Assembly: GCF_034424175.1 (NCBI RefSeq)
Contig: NZ_CP139986.1
Coordinates: forward strand, 2,418,001-2,482,000
Reading direction: 5' to 3'
Origin: Kluyvera intermedia
GTDB taxonomy: Bacteria > Pseudomonadota > Gammaproteobacteria > Enterobacterales > Enterobacteriaceae
Length of the DNA stretch: 64,000 nt
Part shown: one piece after another, positions 39,707 through 47,872 of the stretch
Numbering within the stretch: the stretch's first letter is position 1
Layout: each line of letters starts with the position of its first letter
Made by a program: the position numbers and the translations under genes
Notes under the pieces: generated by a model
Told to the model about the DNA's origin: nothing
Database searches by the model: none
What the model saw: the letters and a program-made list of their open reading frames with translations, nothing else

Positions 39707-40279
39707 ATGTTAAAGAAAACCGAAACCTACCGTAAACTGATTACCGCTGCTGCTGCCTGCTTTGCAGAAAAAGGCTTTAGTGCGACAAGCGTGCGTGAAA
39801 TTTCTACCCGGGCTGGGATCAGTCAGGGAGCGATGTACACGTATTTCAAAAGCAAGGATGACCTCATCAAGGCAATCGTTCTTGAAGAGCAAAATTCTGC
39901 ATTAACAGCCCATAATGCTCCTTATAACGGCACTTATTTCGACCGCCTTTGCGAGCAGATTACTTCGTGCATAAGCGATGTAGGATACCCAGTCACGCAT
40001 CAACTGTGGGTTGAAATCATGGCGGAGTCTGCGCGGAACCCTGAATTGCAAAAAACGTATATTTCCAGTGATACCATCATGCGGCAAAGTATTGCAGGGA
40101 TTATCGCAGAAGGTATTGCTGCGGGAGAGTTTCGCCGGGGCATTAGCCAGGAAGAAACCACGATTATACTTTTTGCCTTTATCGATGGTTTAATCGCACG
40201 CAAAGCCATAAACGCGTCCTTCTCTTTTAGCCGTGACCTGCCTATGTTTTTTGAGCTAATGTCAAAATTATTGAAATAA
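39707..40279 (+). CDS. TetR-family transcriptional regulator
   Basis: A 190-residue TetR protein, with helix-turn-helix residues about 8-55 (ACFAEKGFSATSVREIST, then ISQGAMYTYFKSKDDLI) and a C-terminal ligand domain. It lies 96 bp after the arginase-family gene with a strong hairpin between. The 20-bp palindrome at 38671-38690 suggests it represses both the enzyme gene and itself. The inducer is unknown. Confidence 0.88.
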   Translation: MLKKTETYRKLITAAAACFAEKGFSATSVREISTRAGISQGAMYTYFKSKDDLIKAIVLEEQNSALTAHNAPYNGTYFDRLCEQITSCISDVGYPVTHQLWVEIMAESARNPELQKTYISSDTIMRQSIAGIIAEGIAAGEFRRGISQEETTIILFAFIDGLIARKAINASFSFSRDLPMFFELMSKLLK

Positions 40280-40441
40280 TGCCAAACAGGTTTAGTCAAA
40301 ACGATAACCCACGAATCGCAAATGTCTGTTCCTAGCTCATAGCAGACCTTCAGCGCCACGAGTTTGTCTGCTGTGTGCCAGAAGCTGACATCACTGCTTT
40401 ACGGCTGCAGCAGCAACGTCGACTTGATGTGCAAACATGCC
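40280..40441. other. Non-coding spacer with two copies of a degenerate repeat
   Basis: No gene is seen. ATGTCTGTTCCTAGCTCATAGCAG (40322-40345, inverted copy) and CTGTGTGCCAGAAGCTGACATCA (40371-40393) are members of a short degenerate repeat scattered through this accessory region. Confidence 0.55.
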
Positions 40442-41386
40442 TTATTTATTTAAGAATGACTGAACCGCGCTGGAAAACCGTTCTGGCTGATCAAGCATGA
40501 TAAAGTGAAAACTGTCATCGATTCGTGTGAAATGGATATCGGGCGTATTGGTATAGGCTCGACGGTACATTTCATCCACGCCGGATGCAGGCACCCCGAA
40601 TAAGGCGTCATACGCATAAACGATCTCAATCGGTGCTTTAATGCGGCCAAGTTCGGGGCGCAAATCGGTAATCATCAATTCATACACAGCATCTGCAATG
40701 GTTCTGCGATCGGAACTGAGCCCGGCAGCCACCAGAGCAGGCCTCACCGCCTCGGTCCTGGCTAAACGGGCTATGGATGTTTTCTGAAACGCTACAAATT
40801 CTTCCGGCGATTGCGCCAGTATCCAGTCCCTTGTAGCAACAGCACGCTGGGAAGCTGTTTCGCTGGTCGCCGCAGGGTCAATCATTAACGTATAGAACGG
40901 CAAAGCATCGACAATCATTAAGCGACCAACCAGGTCAGGATGCCGCGCACCTAACATCAATGCAATCTCCCCGCCAAGTGAATGACCAATGATCGCCGGA
41001 GCTTTGATGTGTTGGGTGCGGATGTATTCAGCGATGGCGTCAACGACTGGAGCGATGATTTTACCGTCCCGGTTGGAAATAGCAGGCGTACTCGCAAAGC
41101 CCGCTAGCTCTAAAATGTGAACGCGGTGGCTCAACTGTAAACCTGATACTAAATCGGTCCAGATTGCGCGAGACGACGCCAGCCCTGGAATCAATATGAC
41201 ATCCGTTCCTGAGCCTTGCGTTTGAACGGAAATAAGCTGCAAGTTCGGATGTTCTGATGATAGGGGCAGAGATTGAGCTTTGACCATCGGGATGAAGACA
41301 GACGCCAATAATAAAGCCCCTCCGAGCATCGCACGAATAGAACCTGTAAAAGACGGTTTTCCATGATGCATTAAAATAATTTCCAT
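40442..41386 (-). CDS. Exported alpha/beta hydrolase
   Basis: A 314-residue alpha/beta-hydrolase-fold protein with a hydrophobic N-terminus and likely signal peptide ending near AQS (residue 38), so it is probably periplasmic. The nucleophile is Ser136 in GHSLGGE; the catalytic histidine is in DDSFHFIMLDQPERF near the C-terminus, as in haloperoxidase/esterase relatives. The start at 41386 is supported by CGAAG upstream; 41371 is an alternative. The substrate is unknown. It does not share an operon with its neighbours. Confidence 0.85.
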   Translation of the reverse strand: MEIILMHHGKPSFTGSIRAMLGGALLLASVFIPMVKAQSLPLSSEHPNLQLISVQTQGSGTDVILIPGLASSRAIWTDLVSGLQLSHRVHILELAGFASTPAISNRDGKIIAPVVDAIAEYIRTQHIKAPAIIGHSLGGEIALMLGARHPDLVGRLMIVDALPFYTLMIDPAATSETASQRAVATRDWILAQSPEEFVAFQKTSIARLARTEAVRPALVAAGLSSDRRTIADAVYELMITDLRPELGRIKAPIEIVYAYDALFGVPASGVDEMYRRAYTNTPDIHFTRIDDSFHFIMLDQPERFSSAVQSFLNK

Positions 41387-41593
41387 AAAGATCTTCGTTT
41401 TTGGAGTTTTATAACGCAGACAGACTAACGCGATGAAGGTAGGGGGCACTACCACCATATTTAGGGTTGACCCCGGTCGATGAGGGAAGGTATCAGATAA
41501 AGATCGCTGCGCGCAGAAACAGATAAATTATGCAGCCGTACAGATCTGATGTCCGCTCCTCGCTCATAGCAGCATGATGGTGTTGCAAAGCCG

Positions 41594-41977
41594 TTAGCTG
41601 GACGCCGCCTGATAACAGGTTTCCATTTCATCGAGTGCAGCCTGGTTTTCTAACCCCCATTGGTACATTTGCTCAATGGGTTCGGCAAAGGTTCTGCCTA
41701 GTGGGGTCAGTCGGTAGTCGACTTTGGGTGGGATCACGTCGTACACATGGCGGGCAATCAAACCTCGCAGTTCCAACTCTTTCAGCGTCTGGAACAGCAT
41801 TTTCTTAGAAATCCCCTGCAGGCTACGCTGTAACTCGCCGGTGCGCGCGCGTTCATCCGGCCAGTGATACAGCGCGTGCAGCACCATTGTGCTCCATTTA
41901 ACGGAAAAGAGTTCCATCAGACGGCGCGGCGGCGAGTCCGCATAGAAATAAAGTTTACCTTCAACCCAGGCTGGCAC
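41594..41977 (-). CDS. HxlR-family transcriptional regulator
   Basis: A 127-residue winged-helix protein of the HxlR family (VKWSTMVLHAL near residue 26; GISKKMLFQTLKELELRGLI near 54). These regulators often respond to aldehydes or quinones and control a divergently encoded oxidoreductase. Here the divergent neighbour is a zinc alcohol dehydrogenase, with an imperfect palindrome in the gap. Confidence 0.9.
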   Translation of the reverse strand: MPAWVEGKLYFYADSPPRRLMELFSVKWSTMVLHALYHWPDERARTGELQRSLQGISKKMLFQTLKELELRGLIARHVYDVIPPKVDYRLTPLGRTFAEPIEQMYQWGLENQAALDEMETCYQAASS

Positions 41978-41995
41978 TGTTCTGTCCTCTGCTTA

Positions 41996-42015
41996 TGGTC
42001 ACCAAATGGTAACTA
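41996..42015. promoter_or_regulatory. Possible HxlR operator
   Basis: TGGTCACCAAATGGTAACTA contains two GGTNACY units in the 112-bp gap between the divergent HxlR and alcohol dehydrogenase genes. Binding is inferred from position. Confidence 0.45.
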
Positions 42016-42089
42016 CTATCAATATGGGATCCTGTTGACTATAGTCTGCCCTCTTGAGTTAGCCTAAACCAGTACATTCTTGAGGTGAG

Positions 42090-43139
42090 ATGAAGATCAA
42101 TGCATTAGTCGCACATGACGCGACACAACCCTTACTATCAGGCCAGATTTCGCTGCGCCCGTTACAGAAACAGGATGTCAAAATTGAGATCCTCTATTGC
42201 GGCGTGTGCCACTCCGATCTCCATATGGCGCGTAACGAATGGGCGGTAAGTCAATATCCACTGGTGCCAGGGCATGAGATTGTCGGGCGAGTGATAGACG
42301 TTGGCGACGAGGCCACCCATTTTAAACCCGGTGATATCGTCGGTGTGGGCGTGATGGTCGACTCTTGCCGCGAGTGCCATTTCTGCAAGAACCATGAAGA
42401 ACAGTACTGTGAAGCCGGCTTTACGGCTACTTACAATGGCATGGATAAATATACCGGCGAAAGAACCCGGGGCGGCTATGCCCAGAGCGTGATTGTCGAT
42501 CAACATTTTGTTGTTTCTGTACCGCGCAACCTGTCTCTTGCCGGGGTTGCTCCGCTGTTATGTGCGGGGGTGACTGTCTGGTCGCCGCTGCGCCATTTCA
42601 ACGTTACTGCAGGCGATCGCGTTGGTGTTGTGGGCCTGGGAGGGTTAGGCCATATGGCCGTGAAACTGGCCAGTGCGATGGGGGCGGAAGTGACGCTGTT
42701 TACAACCTCCCCGGAGAAGGGAGAAGATGCCCGTCGTCTGGGTGCAAAACGGGTCGTGGTATCGCGCGATGCCACGCAAATGGCGGCCTGCCAAACCTCG
42801 CTGGATTTTATCATTGACTGCGTGGCGGCACCGCACGACCTTAATCCTTATCTGGCCACGCTGAAAACCAATGGCCGCCTGGTGTTGGTAGGTATTCCAG
42901 ACCAACCACACGACTCGCCGAATATTACGTCCATGGTGTTTCGGCGTTTAAGCATCAGCGGCTCGTCGATTGGCAGCATTCGGGAAACCCAGGAGATGTT
43001 GAACTTCTGCGGCGAGCATAATATTACCGCCGATATTGAAATGATCGGTGGCGAAGATATTGAGGCTGCCTTCGCCCGTATGCTTAAGGGAGACATTAAG
43101 TATCGCTTTGTCATCGATATGCAGGCCACGCGCTGGTAG
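42090..43139 (+). CDS. Zinc-dependent NAD(P) alcohol/aldehyde dehydrogenase, YahK-like
   Basis: A 349-residue medium-chain dehydrogenase. The catalytic zinc site is formed by Cys in GVCHSDLH and His in PGHEIVG; the structural zinc loop is CRECHFCKNHEEQYC; the nucleotide motif is GLGGLGHMAVKLA. Close to the cinnamyl-alcohol-dehydrogenase type that includes E. coli YahK, a broad-range NADPH aldehyde reductase. Probably induced by a reactive aldehyde through the divergent HxlR regulator. Confidence 0.92.
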   Translation: MKINALVAHDATQPLLSGQISLRPLQKQDVKIEILYCGVCHSDLHMARNEWAVSQYPLVPGHEIVGRVIDVGDEATHFKPGDIVGVGVMVDSCRECHFCKNHEEQYCEAGFTATYNGMDKYTGERTRGGYAQSVIVDQHFVVSVPRNLSLAGVAPLLCAGVTVWSPLRHFNVTAGDRVGVVGLGGLGHMAVKLASAMGAEVTLFTTSPEKGEDARRLGAKRVVVSRDATQMAACQTSLDFIIDCVAAPHDLNPYLATLKTNGRLVLVGIPDQPHDSPNITSMVFRRLSISGSSIGSIRETQEMLNFCGEHNITADIEMIGGEDIEAAFARMLKGDIKYRFVIDMQATRW

Positions 43140-43459
43140 TGGAGCGACAGGCCCATAGCCGTTCCGGGCCGCCATTTCTGGCCGCTTAGCGTCAAAGCGG
43201 ACCTTCTGCTCAGTTAGTTCGGCTGCTGTGTGCCAGGAACGGACGTTACTACTAGCTCAAGCAAACCGCTCCTTAGCCCTTAATGAAGAATGGAGGTATT
43301 GGTATAAATAGGTGAATATCGGAATATCTCCAACAGGGAAAGGGACGTTTTTAGGGGATAACTATATTATCACCTAGTGGCCGTAAGAATATGCGCAGAG
43401 AGAACATATTTCACAACAGCCACCTTAGTTTTATGAAAAGTCATAAACCGTAGGAATAT
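43140..43459. other. Non-coding spacer, 320 bp
   Basis: No gene is recognised. CTGCTGTGTGCCAGGAACGG and following bases (43223-43250) are a copy of the region's degenerate repeat, and GTCAAAGCGGAC just before it may be a second partial copy. The remainder shows nothing identifiable. Confidence 0.5.
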
Positions 43460-43780
43460 TTAAACGCATTTAAACGTCAGGCGAGCAACGCCATTAACAA
43501 GTAAGTGTGTATCAATATCAGTTCTGACTTCTTTCATAGATTTATTTTGTACCCTACAGAAATCAGAAGCCTTTTTTGTTGCAGTGCCAATAGCGCCTCG
43601 TATACGACCTGCAGCAGGAGCAGCTTCTACCTCAGTGAGGTAGTTCCCATTATCCAGTTTTTTGACATCGGACTGATATGTCAGACCCAGGCCTTGAAAC
43701 TGTGTTTTATCATTTTGCACAGAGCAACCGCTTAGAAAAGTACCAATTAAAATGGTGGTGGCAATTACTAGTGTTTTCAT
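43460..43780 (-). CDS. Small putative lipoprotein of unknown function
   Basis: A 106-residue protein with a lipoprotein signal (hydrophobic segment followed by LSGC; the lipidated cysteine is about residue 19). The mature part has two cysteines (FCRVQ and the C-terminal FKCV) that could form a disulfide and an AAPAAGRIRGAIGTA stretch. I do not recognise the family. The AT-rich composition and isolation in the accessory segment suggest acquisition. Confidence 0.7.
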   Translation of the reverse strand: MKTLVIATTILIGTFLSGCSVQNDKTQFQGLGLTYQSDVKKLDNGNYLTEVEAAPAAGRIRGAIGTATKKASDFCRVQNKSMKEVRTDIDTHLLVNGVARLTFKCV

Positions 43781-44426
43781 GTAAAGAACAATCCTTATGT
43801 ATTTGGTTAGTCTCTATTCTACAAACTGAAATACAACATAAATTAAACCAATTGCTATTTATAGATTTGCATACAGCTATCGTATTGAATATTTAGAGAA
43901 ATAAATCACACTAACCGAAAAACAAGAACGTCAGGTGAACTGTTCAATATGATTCAGAACACATCGATGTAAATATGGATCCTTAACTTCCACTTCTTGC
44001 TCTTAGCAGTCGTTATGCCCCCTTCAGGCATGTCTGGTTCGAAACAACAGCCCACCATCACAGAATATAAAAGCATGAGTTCAACGCTTTACCCGCTGCA
44101 TTACCGTGGTATTTCGCTCATTTCTGCGAGCCGCCTTCCAGCAAACGGTATTGCCCGGCGTCGGTAAGCGTTGTATCGTATTGTTGTACCTGCAAAATCA
44201 GGTACCAGGATTGGAACCCTGTCCCAACTTCATCGACGACATAATGCGCGTTAGCGCTTTTTTTATGTCGTGCGCACGGTCACATCTCAATGGTGGGCCA
44301 GGCGGGGGCATCGCAAGATGCGCCGGTGTCGATGAGGCCGGTAGTTCCAACCCCGTCTGGTTCCACCACCAACGAGATTGGAACCTCTGGTAGTGGCCAT
44401 CACCACAACTCATCGGAGGCTGCCCC
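43781..44426. other. Non-coding region upstream of the SymE-like gene
   Basis: No convincing gene. It holds one inverted copy of the degenerate repeat (43983-44008), a nested hairpin at 44236-44271, and two imperfect copies of a motif GATTGGAACC...CAACT-CATCG (44211-44236 and 44380-44415), the second ending in the ribosome binding site of the SymE-like gene. Confidence 0.55.
44236..44271 (+). terminator. Nested hairpin with T tract
   Basis: ACGACATAA and TTATGTCGT enclose an inner GCGC-GTTA-GCGC hairpin that is followed by seven T residues. It could end a short transcript made upstream of the SymE-like gene. No promoter is clear. Confidence 0.55.
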
Positions 44427-44762
44427 ATGGCGACACCCCTCACCCCTGTCTGCACTTCAGACTCCGTCCCAGATTTTACCCACTGCGAGTTCTATTCACA
44501 GGTTGAAGCACGCGCGATCCCTTTATACGGCGAGTGGATGGCTCAAGCCGGTTTTATTAACGGGATGCCGGTTAAAATTCGCGTGATGAAAGACTGCATT
44601 GTGATTACCCCGCAAAATACCCGCGAGCTTTGGGGCTGTCTTGAAGGTATGAGCGCAACCTATATCAATCAGCGAAAAGTCAAAGCATGGCTGAAAACCT
44701 TTCCCGGCGCGCTGCAGGATACCGGGGATATTACGCTGATTAAGCGACGTAAACGCTTCTGA
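44427..44762 (+). CDS. SymE-like toxin-family protein
   Basis: A 111-residue protein whose central part (PLYGEWMAQAGFINGMPVKI and RVMKDCIVITPQN, residues about 31-65) matches the SymE toxin family, which has an AbrB-like fold; in E. coli SymE is SOS-induced and kept off by the antisense RNA SymR and by Lon. The start at 44427 has CGGAGG eight bases upstream. The family includes many non-toxic or uncharacterised copies, so toxicity is not established. A SymR-like antisense would overlap the leader at about 44380-44430. Confidence 0.8.
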   Translation: MATPLTPVCTSDSVPDFTHCEFYSQVEARAIPLYGEWMAQAGFINGMPVKIRVMKDCIVITPQNTRELWGCLEGMSATYINQRKVKAWLKTFPGALQDTGDITLIKRRKRF

Positions 44763-44821
44763 CAACAGGGGCAAATGTTCGCCCCTGACGAGTGGGAAAA
44801 GTCGCGCGTCTTTAGCGGATC

Positions 44822-44861
44822 AACGGCGATAAAACCGGGTTAGGTTTATCGCCGTTTTTTT
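44822..44861 (+). terminator. Terminator after the SymE-like gene, near-copy of the tynA terminator
   Basis: AACGGCGATAAA and TTTATCGCCG pair across an 11-base loop, followed by seven T residues. Both stem arms and the T tract are identical to those of the tynA terminator at 38503-38545. Confidence 0.9.
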
Positions 44862-45044
44862 GATAGGCGAGTTTGTATCAGCCCCAGACATCAAACATGG
44901 TTTTATGTAAGGGATCGTGCGATTAGTGCAGTTGCAATACTCATAAGATTTCGCTCGCTGCCGAATAATGAGCAAATCAAATACTCGACTGTTGGAACTA
45001 CGTGCAGCGATACCGCTCCGGCCGGTCGTCAACAATTTGCGGCT

Positions 45045-45911
45045 TTACGCACCTTCACGAGCCTGGCGCCATTCTTCGTGGATCTTCTGTACTTTAACCC
45101 ACAGTTTTTTAAGCGACGTCTCAGGAATGTTTTCGAAAGTCAGACCGAATTCATCTCCCAGCACGTCTTGCCACTCTGGTAAAGATGTTGAGGTGTGAGT
45201 CGTCACGGCTTCGCCATCGGTTTTTGTCAGCACACAACCTCGCATAATCGTTTTGCCATGTGGTTTCCGAAGCTGTGCCGTAACAACTTTGGCATATCCG
45301 GATTCTGGGGAATGCATATTAAAGTGATGCCGGTCTACGAAATCACTCATAGAAGCGCATTGCTCAGCCATATTCACGCCCGCGATCCAACACGATGGAT
45401 CGGCAATGAGATGCCAATCACCCACGCCGCCCTTGCCCACGGCTTCCATACCAAACTGCATCGAATCCTGGCAAACGGTCGTATTCATCAGAGGCATTTG
45501 TTCATGGAGCGCATCACCAAGGCCGACATCCACCCACCATCTCCCGTTAGGATTCGTTTCACTCGGCAGTCCCTCAGCGATGATAGCTGCATGGTTTTCC
45601 AGTTTTATATGCTCAGGGCCTTCTGCACCGTGGACGTTTGCTGGGTGAAGACTCACACGATAACCAAGGTGGGTAAGTAGCGTATGTAAGCCGCCATTCA
45701 ACTGAAAACAATAACCCCCCCGTCGGGTTGTTGCCGCTCTCCTGAAACTTTCCATGGCGTCAATTCCCCAATCCTGCCCAAGGTGGATCCAGAATGTTTC
45801 GTAAGGGATCCGCTCTACATGCGCTTGATGTAAACGGGTAAGTGCCTCGATGGAGGGTTTTTCGGCGTCAAGGCCAAGGCGAGCCAGATAGGCTTTTACT
45901 AAATCGTTCAT
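45045..45911 (-). CDS. Second arylamine N-acetyltransferase homologue
   Basis: A 288-residue NAT-fold protein with the full triad: Cys68 in RRGGYCF, His107 in ENHAAI and Asp128 in WWVDVGLG. It differs strongly from NhoA at 18756-19601, for example HLGQDWGIDAMESF in place of the NhoA ENLDVLLPRE loop, so it is a separate lineage rather than a recent duplicate. It diverges from a LysR gene that may regulate it. The acceptor substrate is unknown. Confidence 0.88.
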   Translation of the reverse strand: MNDLVKAYLARLGLDAEKPSIEALTRLHQAHVERIPYETFWIHLGQDWGIDAMESFRRAATTRRGGYCFQLNGGLHTLLTHLGYRVSLHPANVHGAEGPEHIKLENHAAIIAEGLPSETNPNGRWWVDVGLGDALHEQMPLMNTTVCQDSMQFGMEAVGKGGVGDWHLIADPSCWIAGVNMAEQCASMSDFVDRHHFNMHSPESGYAKVVTAQLRKPHGKTIMRGCVLTKTDGEAVTTHTSTSLPEWQDVLGDEFGLTFENIPETSLKKLWVKVQKIHEEWRQAREGA

Positions 45912-46194
45912 GATAATGTCATATTCCTAAGTCTGTGCGAGGTTGCTCAGCGATATCATCGTCAGATTAACAGTCTGTAGATATTGTCTTGTCATTTTTG
46001 AGAGTTTATCAGCACACAGATTTTGTGTTTTAAAAGTCCTGATGGCGTCAGATACATGCTGAATCGACTCCATATTAGACATCTTTCTATCAATACAGGC
46101 ATTTACAACTGAAAGTGACTGTATTTTAATATCCACATTCAGTACTGTGTAGCGTCTAAATTGAGAATGATGCTTTCATATTTGAGAGGACTGG

Positions 46195-47109
46195 ATGGAC
46201 TTAAATGCCTTAAAAATGTTTGTTCTGACAGCCCGCTGCGGTAGCCTTTCTGCAGCAGCGCGGGAAAACAACATACCGCTTCCGACGCTAAGCCGTAGGA
46301 TCGCTGAACTTGAACATGAGCTGGATGTTGTTCTGCTCGAACGAACGGTAAAAGGTTGCAGAGCGACAGAGGCGGGGAAAAAATTGCTGGATCAGGCCAG
46401 TTCGGCCATTGATACGCTTAATGATGCCGAGCAATTCCTCACCACTGCCGATTCCCGCATTACAGGCCGATTACGCCTGACAATGCCTCAATCACTTGAA
46501 CCGTGGTGGGAGATCATCAGGCAGTTCCAGCGGATATATCCGGGTATTGCCATTAATGTTTATACGACTGAACGTCGAGTGGATTTAGTGTCTGAAGGTA
46601 TTGATGTTGCACTGAGGGTTGGAAGCATCTCTGATGATGATGTCGTTGCGAGCCATCTCATGGATTTCAGGCATATTCTGGTCGCCAGCCCGGCGCTTTT
46701 TCAGGGCAGTGAACACCCCAAAGAGCCGTCAGACCTGATGAAGTACCCCTGTGCCGCCTGGGGTTCGGTGATAGGCGCGCGCCCGGTGTGGATGCTCGGT
46801 GAACATACCTATGATGTTCCAGCGACCTTCATCGTCAATGATTATCTTCATCTGCGCTCAGGAGCCCTTGCGGGTGACTACATTACCGAGTTACCTGCTT
46901 TTTTTGCTGCGGAATACATTCATAGTGGAAAACTGATTGAGGTTTTACCTAAGACACGCTTGCCCTTCTCATCATTGAATCTGGTTTATAAAAAACACAG
47001 ACATGTTTCCACCGCGGCCAGAGCCTACATAGAATTCTGCAAGGATAATGTGAATGTGTTAAGGGAAAAAAGCCGCGTTCCCTCAGATAATGAAAATGTG
47101 GTTCCTTAA
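46195..47109 (+). CDS. LysR-family transcriptional regulator
   Basis: A 304-residue LysR protein; helix-turn-helix about residues 3-60 (SLSAAARENNIPLPTLSRRI), effector domain from about 90. The DFRHILVASPALF region places it in the CrgA/DmlR-like subgroup. It diverges from the N-acetyltransferase gene across 283 bp, which is AT-rich and otherwise empty apart from a doubtful 69-codon GTG frame. The inducer is unknown. Confidence 0.87.
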   Translation: MDLNALKMFVLTARCGSLSAAARENNIPLPTLSRRIAELEHELDVVLLERTVKGCRATEAGKKLLDQASSAIDTLNDAEQFLTTADSRITGRLRLTMPQSLEPWWEIIRQFQRIYPGIAINVYTTERRVDLVSEGIDVALRVGSISDDDVVASHLMDFRHILVASPALFQGSEHPKEPSDLMKYPCAAWGSVIGARPVWMLGEHTYDVPATFIVNDYLHLRSGALAGDYITELPAFFAAEYIHSGKLIEVLPKTRLPFSSLNLVYKKHRHVSTAARAYIEFCKDNVNVLREKSRVPSDNENVVP

Positions 47110-47302
47110 GCTTATTTTTCAGTTAATCAAACCGATGGCGTAGAAATTATCAATATCGTTAACTTTCGGTTATTTCTACGAGTCGCATAACAGCAAACTG
47201 AAGAGTTTCTTGCCCTCCTCCTTTGACTTTACAAATATGTATCACATAAGTTCTAATTGTGTGAATAACCCTGCAAAGGCACTTCACCGTGAGGATTTCA
47301 AA

Positions 47303-47785
47303 ATGGCTCCCTTTCACCAACTGACTGCCACCAGTCTACGTGGCGAACTCATCCCCATGTCAGACTATGCTGGCAAGCTGGTACTGGTGGTGAATACCGC
47401 CAGCCATTGTGGTTTCACGCCACAATACGCAGGGCTTGAAGCGCTATACAAGAAATACGCCGCACAGGGTCTTGTGGTGCTGGGTTTCCCCTGCAACCAG
47501 TTCGGCAAGCAGGAACCCGGCGGTACTGATGAAATCGCGCAGACCTGCCACATCAACTACGGCGTGAGCTTTCCGGTGTTCGAGAAAGTCGAGGTCAACG
47601 GCGCAGCAACGCACCCGCTGTTTCGTTATCTGAAAGAGGAATTGCCCGGCGTACTGGGTGGGCGGATCAAGTGGAACTTCACGAAGTTTTTGATTGGACG
47701 CGACGGTAAACCGCTTAAACGTTTTGCCCCCATCACGACCCCGGAGAAGATGGAAGCTACAATCGTTGCTGCGCTTAAACGCTAA
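47303..47785 (+). CDS. Glutathione peroxidase family protein (Cys type)
   Basis: A 160-residue thioredoxin-fold peroxidase. The peroxidatic residue is Cys36 in NTASHCGFTPQY; the companion glutamine lies in FPCNQFGKQEPG and the tryptophan in WNFTKFLI. Bacterial members commonly use thioredoxin rather than glutathione. The start at 47303 (MAPFHQL) is preceded by GTGAGG; the open frame extends upstream without similarity. It follows the LysR gene by 193 bp in the same direction. Confidence 0.92.
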   Translation: MAPFHQLTATSLRGELIPMSDYAGKLVLVVNTASHCGFTPQYAGLEALYKKYAAQGLVVLGFPCNQFGKQEPGGTDEIAQTCHINYGVSFPVFEKVEVNGAATHPLFRYLKEELPGVLGGRIKWNFTKFLIGRDGKPLKRFAPITTPEKMEATIVAALKR

Positions 47786-47872
47786 GCATTGCTGTCTTCG
47801 CGTGATGATGAAGTTCGCGCCAAACGCTAATCAACAAAGGGATGCGACATGCGGTTTAACTCTTGCAAAGCA

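Noticed and set aside
43781..44426. Plus-strand open frames of 72 and 95 codons upstream of the SymE-like gene
   Set aside because: No ribosome binding sites, no protein family, and they run through repeats and hairpins.
45927..46136. 69-codon minus-strand frame between the second NAT gene and its divergent LysR gene
   Set aside because: GTG start, no ribosome binding site, no known motif; kept out although the gap is otherwise empty.
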